DNA of 64,000 nucleotides, taken from positions 620,001-684,000 of the forward strand of contig CM036246.1 in assembly GCA_020698575.1 (NCBI GenBank), read 5' to 3'. The notes beneath the pieces were generated by a model. That model ran no database searches. It saw nothing but the letters and a program-made list of their open reading frames with translations, and was not told where the DNA came from. Source of the DNA: Bostrychus sinensis (Eukaryota > Chordata > Actinopteri > Gobiiformes > Eleotridae). The translations under genes were made by a program, and so were the position numbers. This document shows positions 10,171-25,186 of the stretch, one piece after another; positions within the stretch are counted from its first letter, which is position 1; each line of letters begins with the position of its first letter.

Positions 10171-13100
10171 TTCTATTCTTTACACCCTAGGTCTAGTGTT
10201 TTTGCACATTAGTCACACACATGTTTTTGATTATCAAACACTTTTTAATATTAGACAAAGAAAAACCAGAGTTAATACAAAATACAGTTTTTTAAGAATT
10301 ATGTCATTTATTAAGGAGAAAGCAAAAATCAAAACCTCCTGGGCCTATGTTCCAAAGGTAAGTGCACCCCTTGTTAAATCATGAATTAACCATTATCCAC
10401 AAATGGAGAAGACTTAGAACTTGGTGTTTTGTTATTGCCTTTGTCAATGTTTTTTGCCACCTTGTCTCTCCCTTTCCTCCCCAGTCCTGTTCCTGTCTTG
10501 TTGGCATAGGTGACATAGGCAGGTCTAGGGCACCGAGTGCCTGGGGGCGCCAGCTGTTGCCCCATACCCAATGCTGCCATATGGGGTCTGTGAAACTGTA
10601 AGCTGCTGCCAGCATGATGAACCAGCCTGATCAATCATAGTAACCAAAACCATGGACATAAACGTCCTACACTTCTCAAGCTTCAAATCAGTCTTTGTTT
10701 GATGACAATCAACCTCATATTCGTGGAGAAATGATCATTAGTAACTCGCAGAAATAAGATGTGCAGTTATAGACGATGCGATAAAACGCGAAGGTGAGCA
10801 TTGTAGTTCTCTCATTATTTTAGCTGAGTTATTATCAAAATAACATTAAACTTAAGTTCAGACATCCTGAAAAACTATGTTATAGCCTGTGGAGTTTTCT
10901 GGAGCCTGCTCAGTGTGATGAGATTGTGTCTCTGTGCAGGGGCGGAGCAAACTGTGGCTCCACTGTGGATTGGGGAACCACTACAAGAGAAACTTGGTCA
11001 GATATTTATACAAAAAAGTTAATGCCCAAATACTTTGAGTTATACTCCAGTATAGGGCAGCAACTTATGTTTAAAATGTTGTTATATTGAACAATGTTTT
11101 CTGTTGAACCTTGGAGAGAAGTAAAACCATGAATTGAATCCATATTTTTGCTAAAATGTAAGAGCTGAATATATAATTATATAATCTCAAATGCACTAGA
11201 ATACAGGAAATAACATTAATATTAACTATAACATTGTTCAAAATTTGCTGGGGGAGGGCCCCAGACCCCCCAAAACTGATATAGTCTACAGTTTGCTATA
11301 GATACAGCAGGGGCCCGATTTTGGAAGCACATTTACATTTTATTAGTAACCTTTTGAAAATTGCATAACCATATTTTAACCAAGCATAAATCCTTACCTA
11401 GGGTACCAACAGAGGCAGAGCCAGTTCAGGTCGGCCTTGTGCAAAGGTAGAACTTTATTCTCCTCTTTGCACCACACACCATAATGCTAATGTGTAGGAC
11501 AGGACACAAGAGCTGTCAGCTTCATGTGAGCTGTCAGTGTCAGAGGTCACTGCTGAGCTGATCCCTTTGGAGCTGTATATAAGAGCAGAGAGACAGTCAT
11601 CCTTTCATTATGTTTTATATTTCTCATGTTTCATGTGTCACATGTTTAACATCTGTATAAACCAGTGACACGTCATTGTAACACGTGTCCCTCCAGAGGA
11701 CGACTGCAGCAGCAGGGGAAACATTCACACTGTTCATAAGAAATATGAATAACAATCTTAATGGAATAAGAACAAGAAGAACATGTTTGCAGTGATCCTT
11801 TCAATGGGAAACATTTAAATCTGTGAAGCTTGTATTTGAGTGCCTCAGAGCAGGGCAGGGACACTGTGCTCTTGGTCTGACATATGGACTTTTGGTTGAA
11901 GGCTGGATGTTAGTTTACAGATGCCTGGCCCTGTTTCTATATGAATGTGTGTGACAGTCCATTACTGGGATGTACATAAATCCATGCAGGGCCAGGGTTC
12001 GCCTAAGGCTAGACCTGCTTAGTGTTCAGGAAATGAGTATAGCATTCTGTCCGTGTAGGCAGAGGATTAGGCCTTACGTTCAGCAGAAACAGGCATTACT
12101 GAGCATGTGACGCTTCGAAATGAAATCCTCTGTCCACCAGTGGTTAACTCTTTATCAGTGTTGTTTTCTGTTGAATTGCATTGAATGCATGATGGGGCTG
12201 CATTTGTAACTTACAGCTGCTCCAAAACAGAAGATTCAGCACAGTTTGTTTGACCTCATATTTTGCAGATATAATAAATGCAGTAATATGACTCCATCTG
12301 AAGCACATCACCGCAGAGGTACAGCAACATATTTCTCACTCTCATTTTGTATTTCTTCGCTGGATTATTATCAAAGCAACATACAACAAAAATTCAGACG
12401 TCCTGACAACAGTTTGTGTAGCCTGAAGTGAGCCTGAAGTGAGCCTCTGTCCACAGCCCAGAGGAATGAGACTGAAGACTGCGTTGGAACTGGAAGTAAA
12501 AAGTAGCTTGTGTAAAACTTGTGATGGGACATCATAAAAAGACAAGACAAAAACTCAAGTTATGCTCAGTCAGATTAATGCTCTGCTCTGTGCAGAGCAG
12601 CAGCTCATGTAATAAACTGTGTTAAGTGTTTAGTCTTAAATCTTGTAAAACCATAAATTCTATCATTTTTTTTACTACTCTAGTAGCTGTTAAAATAAAA
12701 AAGTATTATTAAAAATCTAATTTTCCAACAGTGAGGACCCCTAGACCCCACCAGCTTTATATAGACCCACATAAAACCTGTATATGGAGCTATATTTGTC
12801 CTAATAAAATCAATAGTTCCAACATTAAATGTATTGATGCAAGTACAATGATTTATTCAAAATCCCTAATTTGTGTCTTGCATGCAGCAGTTTTTGCAAA
12901 TAAATTCTAATTTGCAGATATATTATTTTAAATAATTTCAAAAATAAATCATGTTTGTCATTTATAAATCAGCAGTTTTTGATGTGAATTGTTGAATCTG
13001 CATTTGAGGATTGCTCCATTCATGCATTCATCATTTCTGCATATTCAGATCTTTTTGAGACATTTGTTCCACATTATGAGACAGCTAGATTTATTCACAA

Positions 13101-14563
13101 AAGAAATCCTGTTCCAATGTTCAACACTAGGGGCAGTGCTCTACAACAGGGGCTCACAACTTCCTCGCAGTAAGCTGCTTGTAAACAGAGAAGCTCGTGG
13201 CAGGAGAAGGATGTGTGATGGAAATTTTATAGATCCTGACTTGTAATGCTATTTTGTGCCACTTGCCATATTTCTGTAGGAGAAACTCAAGGTGCCACAT
13301 TATGCCTGGTTCACACGGCAAGATCTTAAAATTGTTGGAAGATTTTCAAAACCCGAGAGACCCCACACATGGCGATAAAAAATCAAAGCTATCACAGGTT
13401 TGGTCATACAATGTGCCACGTGGCAAAGACAACACACCACACACGAACAGACTTCACTCACGAACATTCCCAGGTCAGACAGGAAATCTCGCAAAACCTC
13501 ACAAGACTAATGTGACTTCGGCGCACCCAAACATGGCGGATGATGAAGAAGCAATTGCTATAGTTTGTGGACTATTTCTGACAGAGAAAAAACAATACAA
13601 AAAGAAAAGGAGTTGCTTAAAGGAGTGGAGACAGCGCAAATATGGGCCATGACAGCTGTTTTGATTTTGCATTCCCCTCCAGGCTTCCATCACCTCGCTT
13701 TCTGATTGGCTACACGTTACATTCAACAGGGTACATGCTTGTTTGTCCTCGGGACACACCACACACGCTGCGATATCGGGCCAAGACAATCCAACATGTT
13801 GAATATCCCCGATTTGAGATCGGAGCGGTCCCAACATCCTTCCGAGCAGAGCAGAGCACTCTTAACACACCACACACAGCAGAAATATCTGATAAGATTA
13901 CCTTTAGTGCCATTACGATAATTGGGACGACCTTAAGATTGCTGGAAGGGGAGAATCGGGTCAAAAATCAACATAATTATCTTGCCGTGTGAACCAGGCA
14001 TTAGTATATCTTTGTAACCAGGAAGCTCACCTCAACCCACCTCACACCATTTTCTTTCATCCTTTGAGATACGCAAGACGAAGGCTCTTGGGGGCTTTTT
14101 TTTTTTTATTTAACCAGGAAAGTCCTACTGAGATTCAGAATCTCATTTACATGGGAGTCTTGGCACCATGGGGGACCTATTGTACATGTTTTTAGTGTTC
14201 TTAGTGGTAGGGGAAACCAGAGCACCTGGAGGAAACCTACGCAGGCACAGGGAGAACATGCAAACTCCACACAGAAAGGCCCCATACGGTCTGGGAATCA
14301 AACCCAGGATCTTCTTGCTGTGAGACAGGAGGGGCTGGGTAGATCAAAACTAAATCCGGGTGAGCAGTTCACAGAACTAGCAGAACTGCTCCATATGCAG
14401 GTGATTATTGAGTGCATTAAATGTGGCCTGAGACAGTGGACAGGGGAAATTGAGAGCTCAGTGCTAGTGAGCAGTCCAGGAAACTAAGTTTTTAAGTGGT
14501 TATTGAGTGCATTAAATGTGGCTTACTTATAATGATAATCATAATAATAATAACAACAATAAC

Positions 14564-14604
<41 letters not shown>

Positions 14605-17600
14605 TAACAATAATAATAATAATAAACACAAATGCTAAAACCCTTGTTTAAAGGATTAGATGGCAGTTTGTCCATAATAAAGTCAGACTGATCTCATGTT
14701 TTCGCTGCTGTCCTTGTCCTGACGCTGGCCTCTCAGCTACAAACTGCTTGGAAGTACTGAGAGCATAGCCCCTGTTGTAGAACACTGTCCCCATTGGTGG
14801 TCATTGGAACAGGATTTCTTCTGTGAATAAATCTAGCTGTCTTAAAATGGGGGACGAACGTCTCAAAAAGATCCAAAAAAGTGATGACTGCACGAATAGA
14901 GCGATCCACAAATGCAGATTCAATAATTCACATGAAAAAAGGCAGATTTATAAATAAACAAAATAAACAATTATAAATAATATAGTTGCAAATTAGAATT
15001 TATTTGCAAAAATCACTGAATACAAGTCACAAATTAGGGATTTTGAATAAATCATTCTACGTGCATCAATACATTTTATTTTTGTATTGATTCATTGAGA
15101 CAAATATATCTATATATATGAAGTGACACATGTTGGGCCATATATAGATGATCTTGGCGGAGGCAGTGGCCTAGACGGAGGTACGTCAGGGGGCGTGTCC
15201 AGATTGATCTTGTCCCTATTTAAACAGCATAGACATTGGTTTGAAGAGGCTGAACTTGGGCTGGGAAAAAGTTCAAAGAGGCCACGCTTCAGTGTGAGAG
15301 GCGTGTTTGCTCTGAACCAATCAGAGCTCTCTTACAGTGCCACTCACAGCACATGAAGAGAGGATCAGTAATATTAGAATAAAAACATTATGTAGCATTT
15401 CATAGACTTTGTGGAGTATTTATTAATAATAATAAAATACCAATAATAATAGCTATGATGATGATTCAACAGGTTTATTTGCAGTCCTGGGGGATTTACA
15501 GTGAGGAATCACAAAATAAGTCAGCTGTGATTTACAGCAAAAGAACTGTGCCATTTTACGCAAACTGGATGCGTTTGACTCTCTCTCATCCAAGGACAGC
15601 GTGATTAATTACTGCATCTTAGTGAGCGCGAACTGTACCGCAGGTAAGAACAGTGCAGCGGGACTTTGCTCCATGGAATTTTTCAGTTGGATTTACACTA
15701 TATTTGCGAACTTGGTCAGGGGGGAGAGGGGGAAGCTGTGCAGGAGACCTCAGGTTGAAACGCTGCTGCTGCTAAAAGAAATGTTTACTGGAGATGCGTT
15801 TACACACAGAAAAGATCAGCCACTGATAGAGTCAGGTGCCATATTAACTCCTTTCAACTCTTATATATTGAAAACGAATATGTTCATGAGGCGATGCACA
15901 GCAAGTTGTATCTTCGATTTGCGTAGATTGTAAACAGGTATTCTGTCACATGGACTGCTCCATGCACAGAATATAAATGAATAAAGGCGGTGGAATCGAT
16001 GTGACATTTCTGTCCAAGTGCGCAGTAGTTCAGCCATATTTTTTGTGCTATTTCTAACTTTTATTTTAATGACTGTAATGTGATTATGTCTGCACGTGCA
16101 GTGCTTCACTGAAATCACCTATTTCAAATACAAGAAACTGCTTTAGTGACAGCAGTTTCCCTGCCCCACACCACACTCTGGTGTTAGACCAGGCCGCCTC
16201 CTGTTCAGACGGATACACCTCATGTTCAGACCACCACACCCTACGGTCTTGGCAGAGACGTAGACATAGACGGACTGCACAAGATAGCAAATTTCACTGT
16301 CTCCGTCACCGCCACGCCAACGCCATGCGGAAAATAGGGCCTGTTATGTTTCAGATAACTCCATTGCTTGTCTCCTTCCTTCTCTCTCTTGTTGTGTACC
16401 TCTACAGTGCCCAGTTAGGCGTAATTAGAAAAGCAAACACTGGGCTAAACTCGAACAGAGCCTGATTTAAACTGACTGTCCAGCAGAGGACAGTGAGACA
16501 GAGCACAACAGAAGTGGCTGTATTTGTCATGAGGTGCTCATACCTGGAGAGGCTGTGTGAGATGTGCATAGAGTAAATGTGACCCCAGCTGGCACTGCAA
16601 TGTTTCACCTGCTGTTTGAAGCTGATAACTGTCAAACACTGATCCTGGTAAAAACACCTGTCTAAGTGCAAGTATAAGTTACAGCAGTGGTTCACAGGTG
16701 ATGGGTCAGGGCCCAATTGGGGTTTAAATAGCTTTTTTTTTTTTATTATTTGAAGACAAACAGCTTTAATTACAACAAATGGTGATTTTAAAATACATGT
16801 GCCATGGTTATAGTAAAATACAAAATATTCCTGAAAATAACTTTGGTAAAAAGTGGGTTAAAATATACAGATAAAAAAAGGTTTAAATGAACTTGGATGT
16901 ACACTGGATGTAGCTCCAGTCCTGAGTGTGCTATCATTTCTTAACATGAGTGTTGTGGCACAGATGTTTCACCTGCTGCTCGAAGATAATCACCGTCGGA
17001 CCAAGTTGTCTATCCCAAACTCAAGGTCCAGTCCTCGGTACAAGTTTATAAGGCCCTTGTACTTAATGAATAAAATTTAAAAAAGGAACAAAACTTTGTA
17101 CACTCTGAGAACTGCGTCAGGACCTGGGCTATTTCCTGGATGAGTCGTTGATTCACTCCTGAAATCATTTTGATAGTTCAGACACTTCTGGGAGGATTCA
17201 TCACTGTTCCAAGTCTTCTCCACGTGTGGGTAATGGCTCACACCGGGTTTACTGGTTAAGTCTTAGAAATGGCATTGTAACCCTTTCCCTTTATTTGGCT
17301 TTACAAAAACTGAGGTTATTTGCAGTTAACCATGATTTAACAAGGGGGGCACTTACTTTTACACACAAGCCCAGGAGGTTTGGAGGTTTTTCTCTTAATA
17401 AATATTCAATAAAAATGCATTTTGTATTCACTCTGGTTTTCTTTGAGTAATATTAAAAAGTGTTGGATCCAGAAATCCACAAGAGTGTAAACACAAATGA
17501 AATCTGAATGATTAAATAATATTAGACAATATGCTCCTAGTGATGGAACAGTTTTCCCCTCTGTCTGTTCACTGCCTATAGGACTTTTTACACTGAATAT

Positions 17601-20600
17601 TGGCTTTCCAAATATCAATTACCAAACACTATTTATTGTATGTGTACTGTATATGTACATGCATGCTTATGGTCATGCCTGCAGTTTTGATATTGTATTT
17701 TGTAAAAACAACAACGATGACCTCCACACTGTAGTCAGGACTCATTATAAACAGCACTGATATTTAGATACAATGTAAAAAGAGAAAAATTAGATTAATT
17801 AGATTCCCCCAAGATTTTTGAGTTTTGGGGCCAACTCAAAATCTCAAGTTTTCAACAGCTAATAATGTTTTGTTTACCTAATTTGACATCCAAATTTCTA
17901 AAAAATGTCTAAAAAATTTAAGTTTTACTCACTTTCATTATTATTTTGTTTAACCCATCTTAAGGCCAATTAACTATCCATTGTTCAGAAAAAGTATTAT
18001 TACTGATAATAATAAAAACTTAGTATACCATAACTGAAAGTTTTTGGACATAAACATCAAATTAGAAGTCTGTGAAGACTCTCACTCGAAACTTAAAAGG
18101 ATTTTTAGCCAACACAACATCCCAGTTTATTTTTGAAACCTGTCAATACCGTCAGACAAAAACTGGTTCACCCCAAGGACAAAATTCCCAGTTGCAGACA
18201 GTCCAATATTGTTTACTCCATCCACTGCAGTGAGAACTGCAATGAAAAAAACACTGGAAAAACCAAACAACCTCTACACAAGCGGTTATACCAACACAGC
18301 AGGGCCAACTTCAGTGGACCAGAATCTGCAGTACACCTCCACCTGAAGGCCACAAACCACTCCTTTGAGAACAGTGAGGTCCAAATCTTAGCCAGAGAGA
18401 AAGGATGGTTTGAGCAAGGAATCAAAGAAGCAATCTTTGTCAAAAAAGATAAACCTTCTTTAAACAGAAATGGTGGTCTCAGATACAACCTTCCTTCTGT
18501 CTACAACAGTCTCCTGAAACTCAAACAAAACAAACCAGTTTCACTCAGGTCATTAACATCTGAAGGAGCTGACCAGGCTGGGGAGGGTTAACGACTCTCA
18601 CTCCAGCTGAGGACAAAGGACTCCTAACAACCCGAAACCACTCAGGCTATTCATAGTCTTCTGAACCAATAGAAGTTAGTTTCTGGTCCAACTCCTCCTT
18701 CCTAGGAGCATATAAACCAGCTCTCTTACCAGTTCAATTTCAGAATTGAGAAAGCCTCTTGGATAAGAGGTGAAATGTCTTCAACTGTAAAAATCAAAAC
18801 CAGATGCCTGCTATTTAACTTTTTGTTGCGATCAAATTTGGAGAACAAAATAATATTAATTGTTAAAAACCTGAGATTTTGAGTTTGCCCCAAAACTCCT
18901 CCTCAGATCTCGCGGGATACTGTTGTCTTGAGTTTTTGGTTTTTTTTGCAACTTTTTTTTTTTTTTTTTTTTTTAACAGTGTAGTACTGGAAGCTGCGAG
19001 CTGAGGGTGGCATGAGTGGATTCAGGGAGGGTGTGTCTGTACCAAGCGCATGACTTCCACCCCTCACAGTAGATCAACTTGATAAAATCTTAAATAAAAC
19101 ATTGACCTTAGTCACACAATGGATTAGTGCTAATTACACAGACTTCAGGTTGCTCAAAACAAAGCGGCTCAAATTGTATTGGACTGTCCATAATGAATGT
19201 GACTACCATGTACAATACTTTGGCCTGGTTAACTGTAAAATTTAGATTTAAGTTTTTCTTACCAACATGTATCAGTGAACACTGGTGCGTTTTGGCTGCC
19301 TGCTCCCTGGACTCTTTTAAGTAATTTTCTGTGGACTTTGCATTTGCTGTCAATGTGTGGATCATTTGTTAATCCCATTCTACCACCATCATATGTGAAC
19401 TGACATCTGGGTCTGTATACGTTTGGGTTCAGATTAGCATACCTGCTGTGTGTGTTTGCTAGCCTATCTGCTGCCTCTTCGCCACTGTCACTACCTTTGA
19501 CAACAATGTGGATTAACTGTGTGTGGATTGTACTTCCCTGGATCGTCCTGTCTTTGGTCCAGCATCCATCGACAGCACTGTTCCAGTACTCTGCCACTGA
19601 GTTTGTTAAGCTTCATTTATATTCACATGATCCACCACCGCCAGCTCTGCTCCAGTACCTGGACGTTTTATACATGCCCCATAGGTGACACATTCACCGG
19701 GGCTCACGTTGGATCTTTCAGTATGGCAACACCAACTCCATCAAGTCATTTTGGTCCTTTGCTCATCGTCCATTGAGAAGCACAAGTCACCTCGCTGATC
19801 ACAGTGTCCTAGCCCACCTAGCTTGGTCGGCTAACAACACGGCTGTCAATATCTCCAGCACAACTCTCAGCTTCGGTCTTTTAAACTCCCTCACGAGTAA
19901 GGGGCATTTGTTCAAGATCTCCTGGACCAGCAGATCTTGAAGTTTGATTTTATTTGCTTAACTGAGACATGGCAGCAGCCAAATGATTTTACTCCACTCA
20001 ACAATGCTACTCCTCCGCGGTTTGTTTACATCTCTGAACCTCATGTCTCCGGCCGAGGGGGATGTCTCGCGATGACCTGCCACGAGAAGTGGAGAATAGC
20101 ACCTGTGACTGTTCCTGCCTGTCATTCATTCAAGGCAACACTATATCAGCTCTCTGGACCTGTGCCTACTATTGTTGCCACTCTCTACCATCCACCAAAG
20201 CCTAATAAGGACTTTATTACTGACTTTGCTGCACGTCTCCACACTCTCACCAAACATAATACTTCTGGGTTTTTTAATATTCACATGGACAATGCCAATA
20301 ACACTCTCACCAGAGATTTCACATCCTGTCTGGATAGTTTTGATCTACAACAACATTTCCCCACATATACTAAGGGGCATGTCTTGTCTGCTGCTCAGGT
20401 CGACTGTAAAGCTTCTACTTTCTGCTTCTGTACAGTGCAGACGTGTCTTCTCACTGCTTCCGCTCTGTCTAGTGCTTGCTCCTTTTTTTTTTTTGTCCTG
20501 TCAAACTTTTCTTTTGACCCCTTGCTTTGCTGTGCTCCTGAAAATTCTCAAAATGGAAGTGATTAACTGGTCACTCAGCGCTAAGATTTTCTCCTTAAGA

Positions 20601-21919
20601 AAAGTGCACTGGGGAAACCTGCCTGCCTGGATGCAACTTTCGCTGCACGTGACACCTGGAACAGCTGGCAAGTCATGTGCCTGGAAGCCCTGTCCATGGA
20701 GGATGTGGAAGATTTATTCATATTTGGAATTTTGATAGCGGGATTCCTATTCCTTGGCCCTGGGACTGCCCTGACCTATCGGAAGATTTGGAAGACAACT
20801 GCCAGCAAATTCACCCAGCCGCTGTCAGTGGAAATTAAAGGGTGCTTCGGGGATGTGAGTGACCGACTGAAAGTATTACATCAGAGAGTGGCACAGACTG
20901 AGGCCGTGACATCTCAGCCTGGACTGTGGAAGCGCAGAGGAGACTGGACACCATCGGAATGTCAAAGTCACTCCACTTGATTGATTATGATCCAAACAAA
21001 AGATCAGTCTAAATGGATTAAAATATTGTTTACCCCCTTCACCTTCTCCCTGTATATCTCCGTTCCCTCAGTTAGGAGGTCAGCTCGACAGCTGGGTCTT
21101 CGTATCTCTCCCTGTGCACTGCCATATCTCCCTTCAAGGACAAGCCACAGAACTGAAATTGTAAACATCTAAGTCGTGGCTCCAATTTCTCAAAACACAA
21201 GCTCAGACTCTTACTTGCGTTTCTCCCCCTTACCCAAGTCCAAACAACAATTCCATCACATGACTACATGTACTGTGTCTTGTTATGTTATGTTTTTTGT
21301 ATGTTACTGCTGTGTTTTGTATGTATGCCTTGCAATACTGTATTTAACTTTCTGGAGAGCGTGTGGCGGCGCTCGTAGTAGCTGTGGCTTGCTCCAAACA
21401 CAGTTTCACTGTACTTTTGTGCATGTGACAAGTAAACTTATCTATCTAAAGCAGATCCTTTTCAGACCATATGCTGCCATCTTTCAATGTCAATCTCTCA
21501 CCCTCTAAATCCAACCCTCCACACACCATAACTTTCCGTAAAATTAAGGGCATCAACTTGGACAATTTATCCTCACATATCAATAGCTTCCCCAGTGCTG
21601 ACAGTTTTTCCATCTCAGATGAATTGCTTTCACACTACAATAACAACCTCCATAACCTTCTAAATAATCTTGCTCCACTCAAAACTAGAACAGTTTCATA
21701 TGCCCTTACTGCACCCTGGTTCACTCCCACACTCAGACAATTAAAAGCAAAAGGATGTCAACTGGAAAGACTCTACAGGAAAACTGGTCTCACTGTGCAC
21801 AACGACATGTATTCAAACGATTAACATGTATTTGAGATAATAAATGTTAATGAAGGAAATTCCAAGGCCCTCTTCTCCCTCCTTACAAACATAACAAAAC
21901 CCCCAAATTCACTTCCACC

Positions 21920-21997
<78 letters not shown>

Positions 21998-24989
21998 CTT
22001 TATTTTTATAGCACCTTTCCCAGACATAGTCACAAAGTGCTTCACAATGAAAGGCATAAAACAACATCATAATAAAATACCAGTGGAATAAACACATAAC
22101 AAAATACAGTCAATCATAGCTGTACTCTGATTTCTGTAACACCATAGCATAATTTTTCTCTTCAAAAATCAAACTCATCCACCAGCAACATTAATCCACC
22201 TCGGCTCCAAATTCACCTCTCCCAGTTCCATTTGTCCCGACCCACTCATTTTCAGCATTTATCCTACCCTCAGTCAATCAAATCTCTAAACTCATTCAAA
22301 AATCCAAAACCTCATCCTGTCAACCAGACCCGCTCCCCACAGTTCTTGTCAAAGTTACACTCCCCTCTCTGTCCCCTCTCATCACTAACATCATTCACGC
22401 ATCCCTTGCCACTGGAATTGTTCCCTGTCCTCTCAAAACAGCAGCTGTCACCCCCGTACTCAAAAAACCTGGTTCAGATCAGAAAAGTCTGTCTTCCGTC
22501 CTCTCCAAAGCATAGAAACAGCCCTCCTCAAAATCACTAATGACCTCCTCCTTGCTGCTGACACTGGTTCACTATCCATTCTCCTCCTGCTTCATCTAAG
22601 TGTGGCCTTTGACACCATCTCACAACCATCAAAAGACACCACCTAGATCCACAGTACCCGTACATTAGTATAACTAAACCAACCTTAAAAATAAAAACAG
22701 CAAATGCCCCAAAAATACTAATCTAAAAATGCAACTTTCCTAGTTTTCAACCTAAGAGTCAGAAATAGTGTCAGTGTAAGGAGGAGTTTGAGAAATCATG
22801 ATGATCAGTAATATAAGAAAATAACATTGGTACTAGATGTTCTGGTTCTGGATAAGGAGGTGCACATACTAGGCGATGTTGTCCTGAGAGTTATAAATTT
22901 GTTCTGGTAGAAATCCAATTATACCATCTATTTTTTTAGATGACACTGTGAAATGTGGTTACATTCTAAGCTAATGAGAATGGGACCAGGGCACTTCTTT
23001 TAGTTCTATTAGTATTTAGGGAATTGGTAGGTTAGCCTGATTAGAAGTAAATAGGTGGGACTACCGGTACAGTAAACAATAATAGAGTAAACATGGTGCC
23101 TCTAGGGGAGCACACAGGCAATGCCATAGTCATGGTTAAATAATTCAAGAATTTGGGTTCAGTCTATTGAGGTTTAATAGTCTTTACCATTTCCCAGTCA
23201 CCAGATTTGATTGATTCTTTCAATGTGGTGTTAGGAGAATTCCCAAGTTTCAGAACCTGTTAGAAGAGAACTAGGTTCAAGTTAGTCACTGACTTGTAGT
23301 AGTCAGAGATTTCATGGTCTTGGTCATTTCTAGGGACACTTATATCAGGCTGGAGAGGAGTGTCCATCCTTCTCCCAGTTAAGATCTCATGCGGAGAGAA
23401 ATTAAGATGTTTGTGAGGTGTGGATAGCATTGCCATCAACACTAATGGCAAAGCATCCAACCAGGGCTGCACAATTATGGAAAAATTCATAATCACAATT
23501 ATTTGGGTCACAATTTAAATCACAATTATAATTCAGTTTATTGCACAGCCTTTTTCATGTTGACGAAGTTCCTGATTTAAGACAAATCTTTACATAGTGC
23601 AATTTCCTATCTCAACTGTGATTGAGGGTGAAAAACAGCCCCAAAATGTTGTTTTATACCAAAATATTTACATACTTTTGTCATCATAATGAGGTAGTGA
23701 AGTTTCTGAAATGTGTCCTAGCTTGTGAGCTTCTGTAGCTAACACAGTAAACACAGTGAGTAGAGTTTGCGCAGTGTTTAAAGACTGTTCTGTCACCGTA
23801 AGGATTTCAAAGAATGTTAAACAGACTGAAAGCCCACAGACAGCAGCTGTAAAAGGGTGAAGTTCAGGGAAATGCGAGCGAGAATCAAGGAAAAAGTGCT
23901 GCAGGTAAAGTCTGTTTCTTTGTTTCCTTCGACTTCAAATCAACGCATTACTGTTGTATCTTTGTAAATGAGCCCTGTTAAAGCATTAGAAGTTATTTTC
24001 AACGCCTCATTTGTGCACTAAAAGCTGCACTCTTACCTCCACAAAACTTTTGCACCTGCTTCTCCAACGTACTAAATTTTCATGCAGATTTAGCTCCCGT
24101 ACCCGTGACAAATCAAACAGCGACTGCAAAGCGACATCATTTGCATTTTCCACACCTTGAATTTTGCGCGTTTTGGCAAGAACGCCTTGTTTTACAGATT
24201 CATTGAATCACAGGAGCAAAATCTGCGCTGCGCTGAATTTGCTCCTGTGAGAGACAAATCTCAGCTGCACCTGGGTTTGCTCCATTTTTAGAACGTCTTT
24301 TTCATTTAGCGTGCACGCAAACCTTTGATAAATCTGGCTCATACTGTATACTTTTTGCTTGGCTTCACATAACCAACTGCTTTCTTTGCTGCTTCATCTG
24401 CTGCCTTGTTCCTTCTGCATGTCCTTTGTATTTTATCACAGCTACCTCAGTAGGGAGTCTCACAACTTCTACCAGTTCTGCTATCTCTCTTAGAAGCTAG
24501 GTTGTCCAGTGCTGGTTGTGAATTCCTGCCGCATCCAGTGAGGGGCATCAATGTGTACTGCATATGTTACTTTGATTTTTCCCATGTTGTCTCAAGAGCT
24601 GCATCCATCGCAGAATGAACTATTGTTTGATCAAAATAATTTCTTTAATCTTTAAACATAAGAAAAATCTAATTCTATATTATATTTAGTAATAGACAAA
24701 TTAAAGATCAAGTGGATTTAATGATAAATTATGTGGTTTTAGAAAGAGTAAATGAAAATAAATTTCTTGGAGTAATAATTGATCCAAATTTATCTCAGAA
24801 ACAACACATAACTCATATACAAACAAAAATATCAAAAACAATTGCAATCCTTTCTAAAATTAAGTATATGTAAAAAAAAAACTACACTATACATGCTATA
24901 TTGTTCTCTTGTTCTACCATATATGACCTGCTGTGTTGAAGTTTGGAGGCACACTTACACAACAAATACAAAACCAACTTTTATTTTAC

Positions 24990-25023
<34 letters not shown>

Positions 25024-25126
25024 CCATAAGGATTGTTTGCAGTGAATCTTCTAAATCAATATTTATCAAATTTGAAGCGGTAAAATTCTATCATTTTTTG
25101 AGTCTTATTATTTATGTATAAAGTAA

Positions 25127-25186
<60 letters not shown>

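Larger units (their letters stand above)
12720..15175. repeat. long degenerate inverted repeat with arms of about 500 bp
   Basis: The left arm (12720-13245) and right arm (14640-15175) are imperfect reverse complements. An example is GCTAGATTTATTCACA...CCTGTTCC near 13086 against GGAACAGGATTTCTTC...AATCTAGC near 14806. The loop holds a Harbinger-like MITE, a dispersed repeat and an AAT microsatellite. The left arm overlaps the end of the second copy of the unnamed direct repeat. Confidence 0.7.
17800..18945. mobile_element. inverted-repeat element split by a Penelope-like insertion
   Basis: TTTTGGGGCCAACTCAAAAT near 17824 is matched in reverse complement by the stretch ending GAGTTTGCCCCAAAA near 18895. 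Matching continues on both sides. The middle is occupied by the Penelope copy. Precise ends are not defined. Confidence 0.5.

Noticed and set aside
21919..21996. Possible CRISPR-like array of GTAA units
   Set aside because: It is a simple tetranucleotide microsatellite without spacers.
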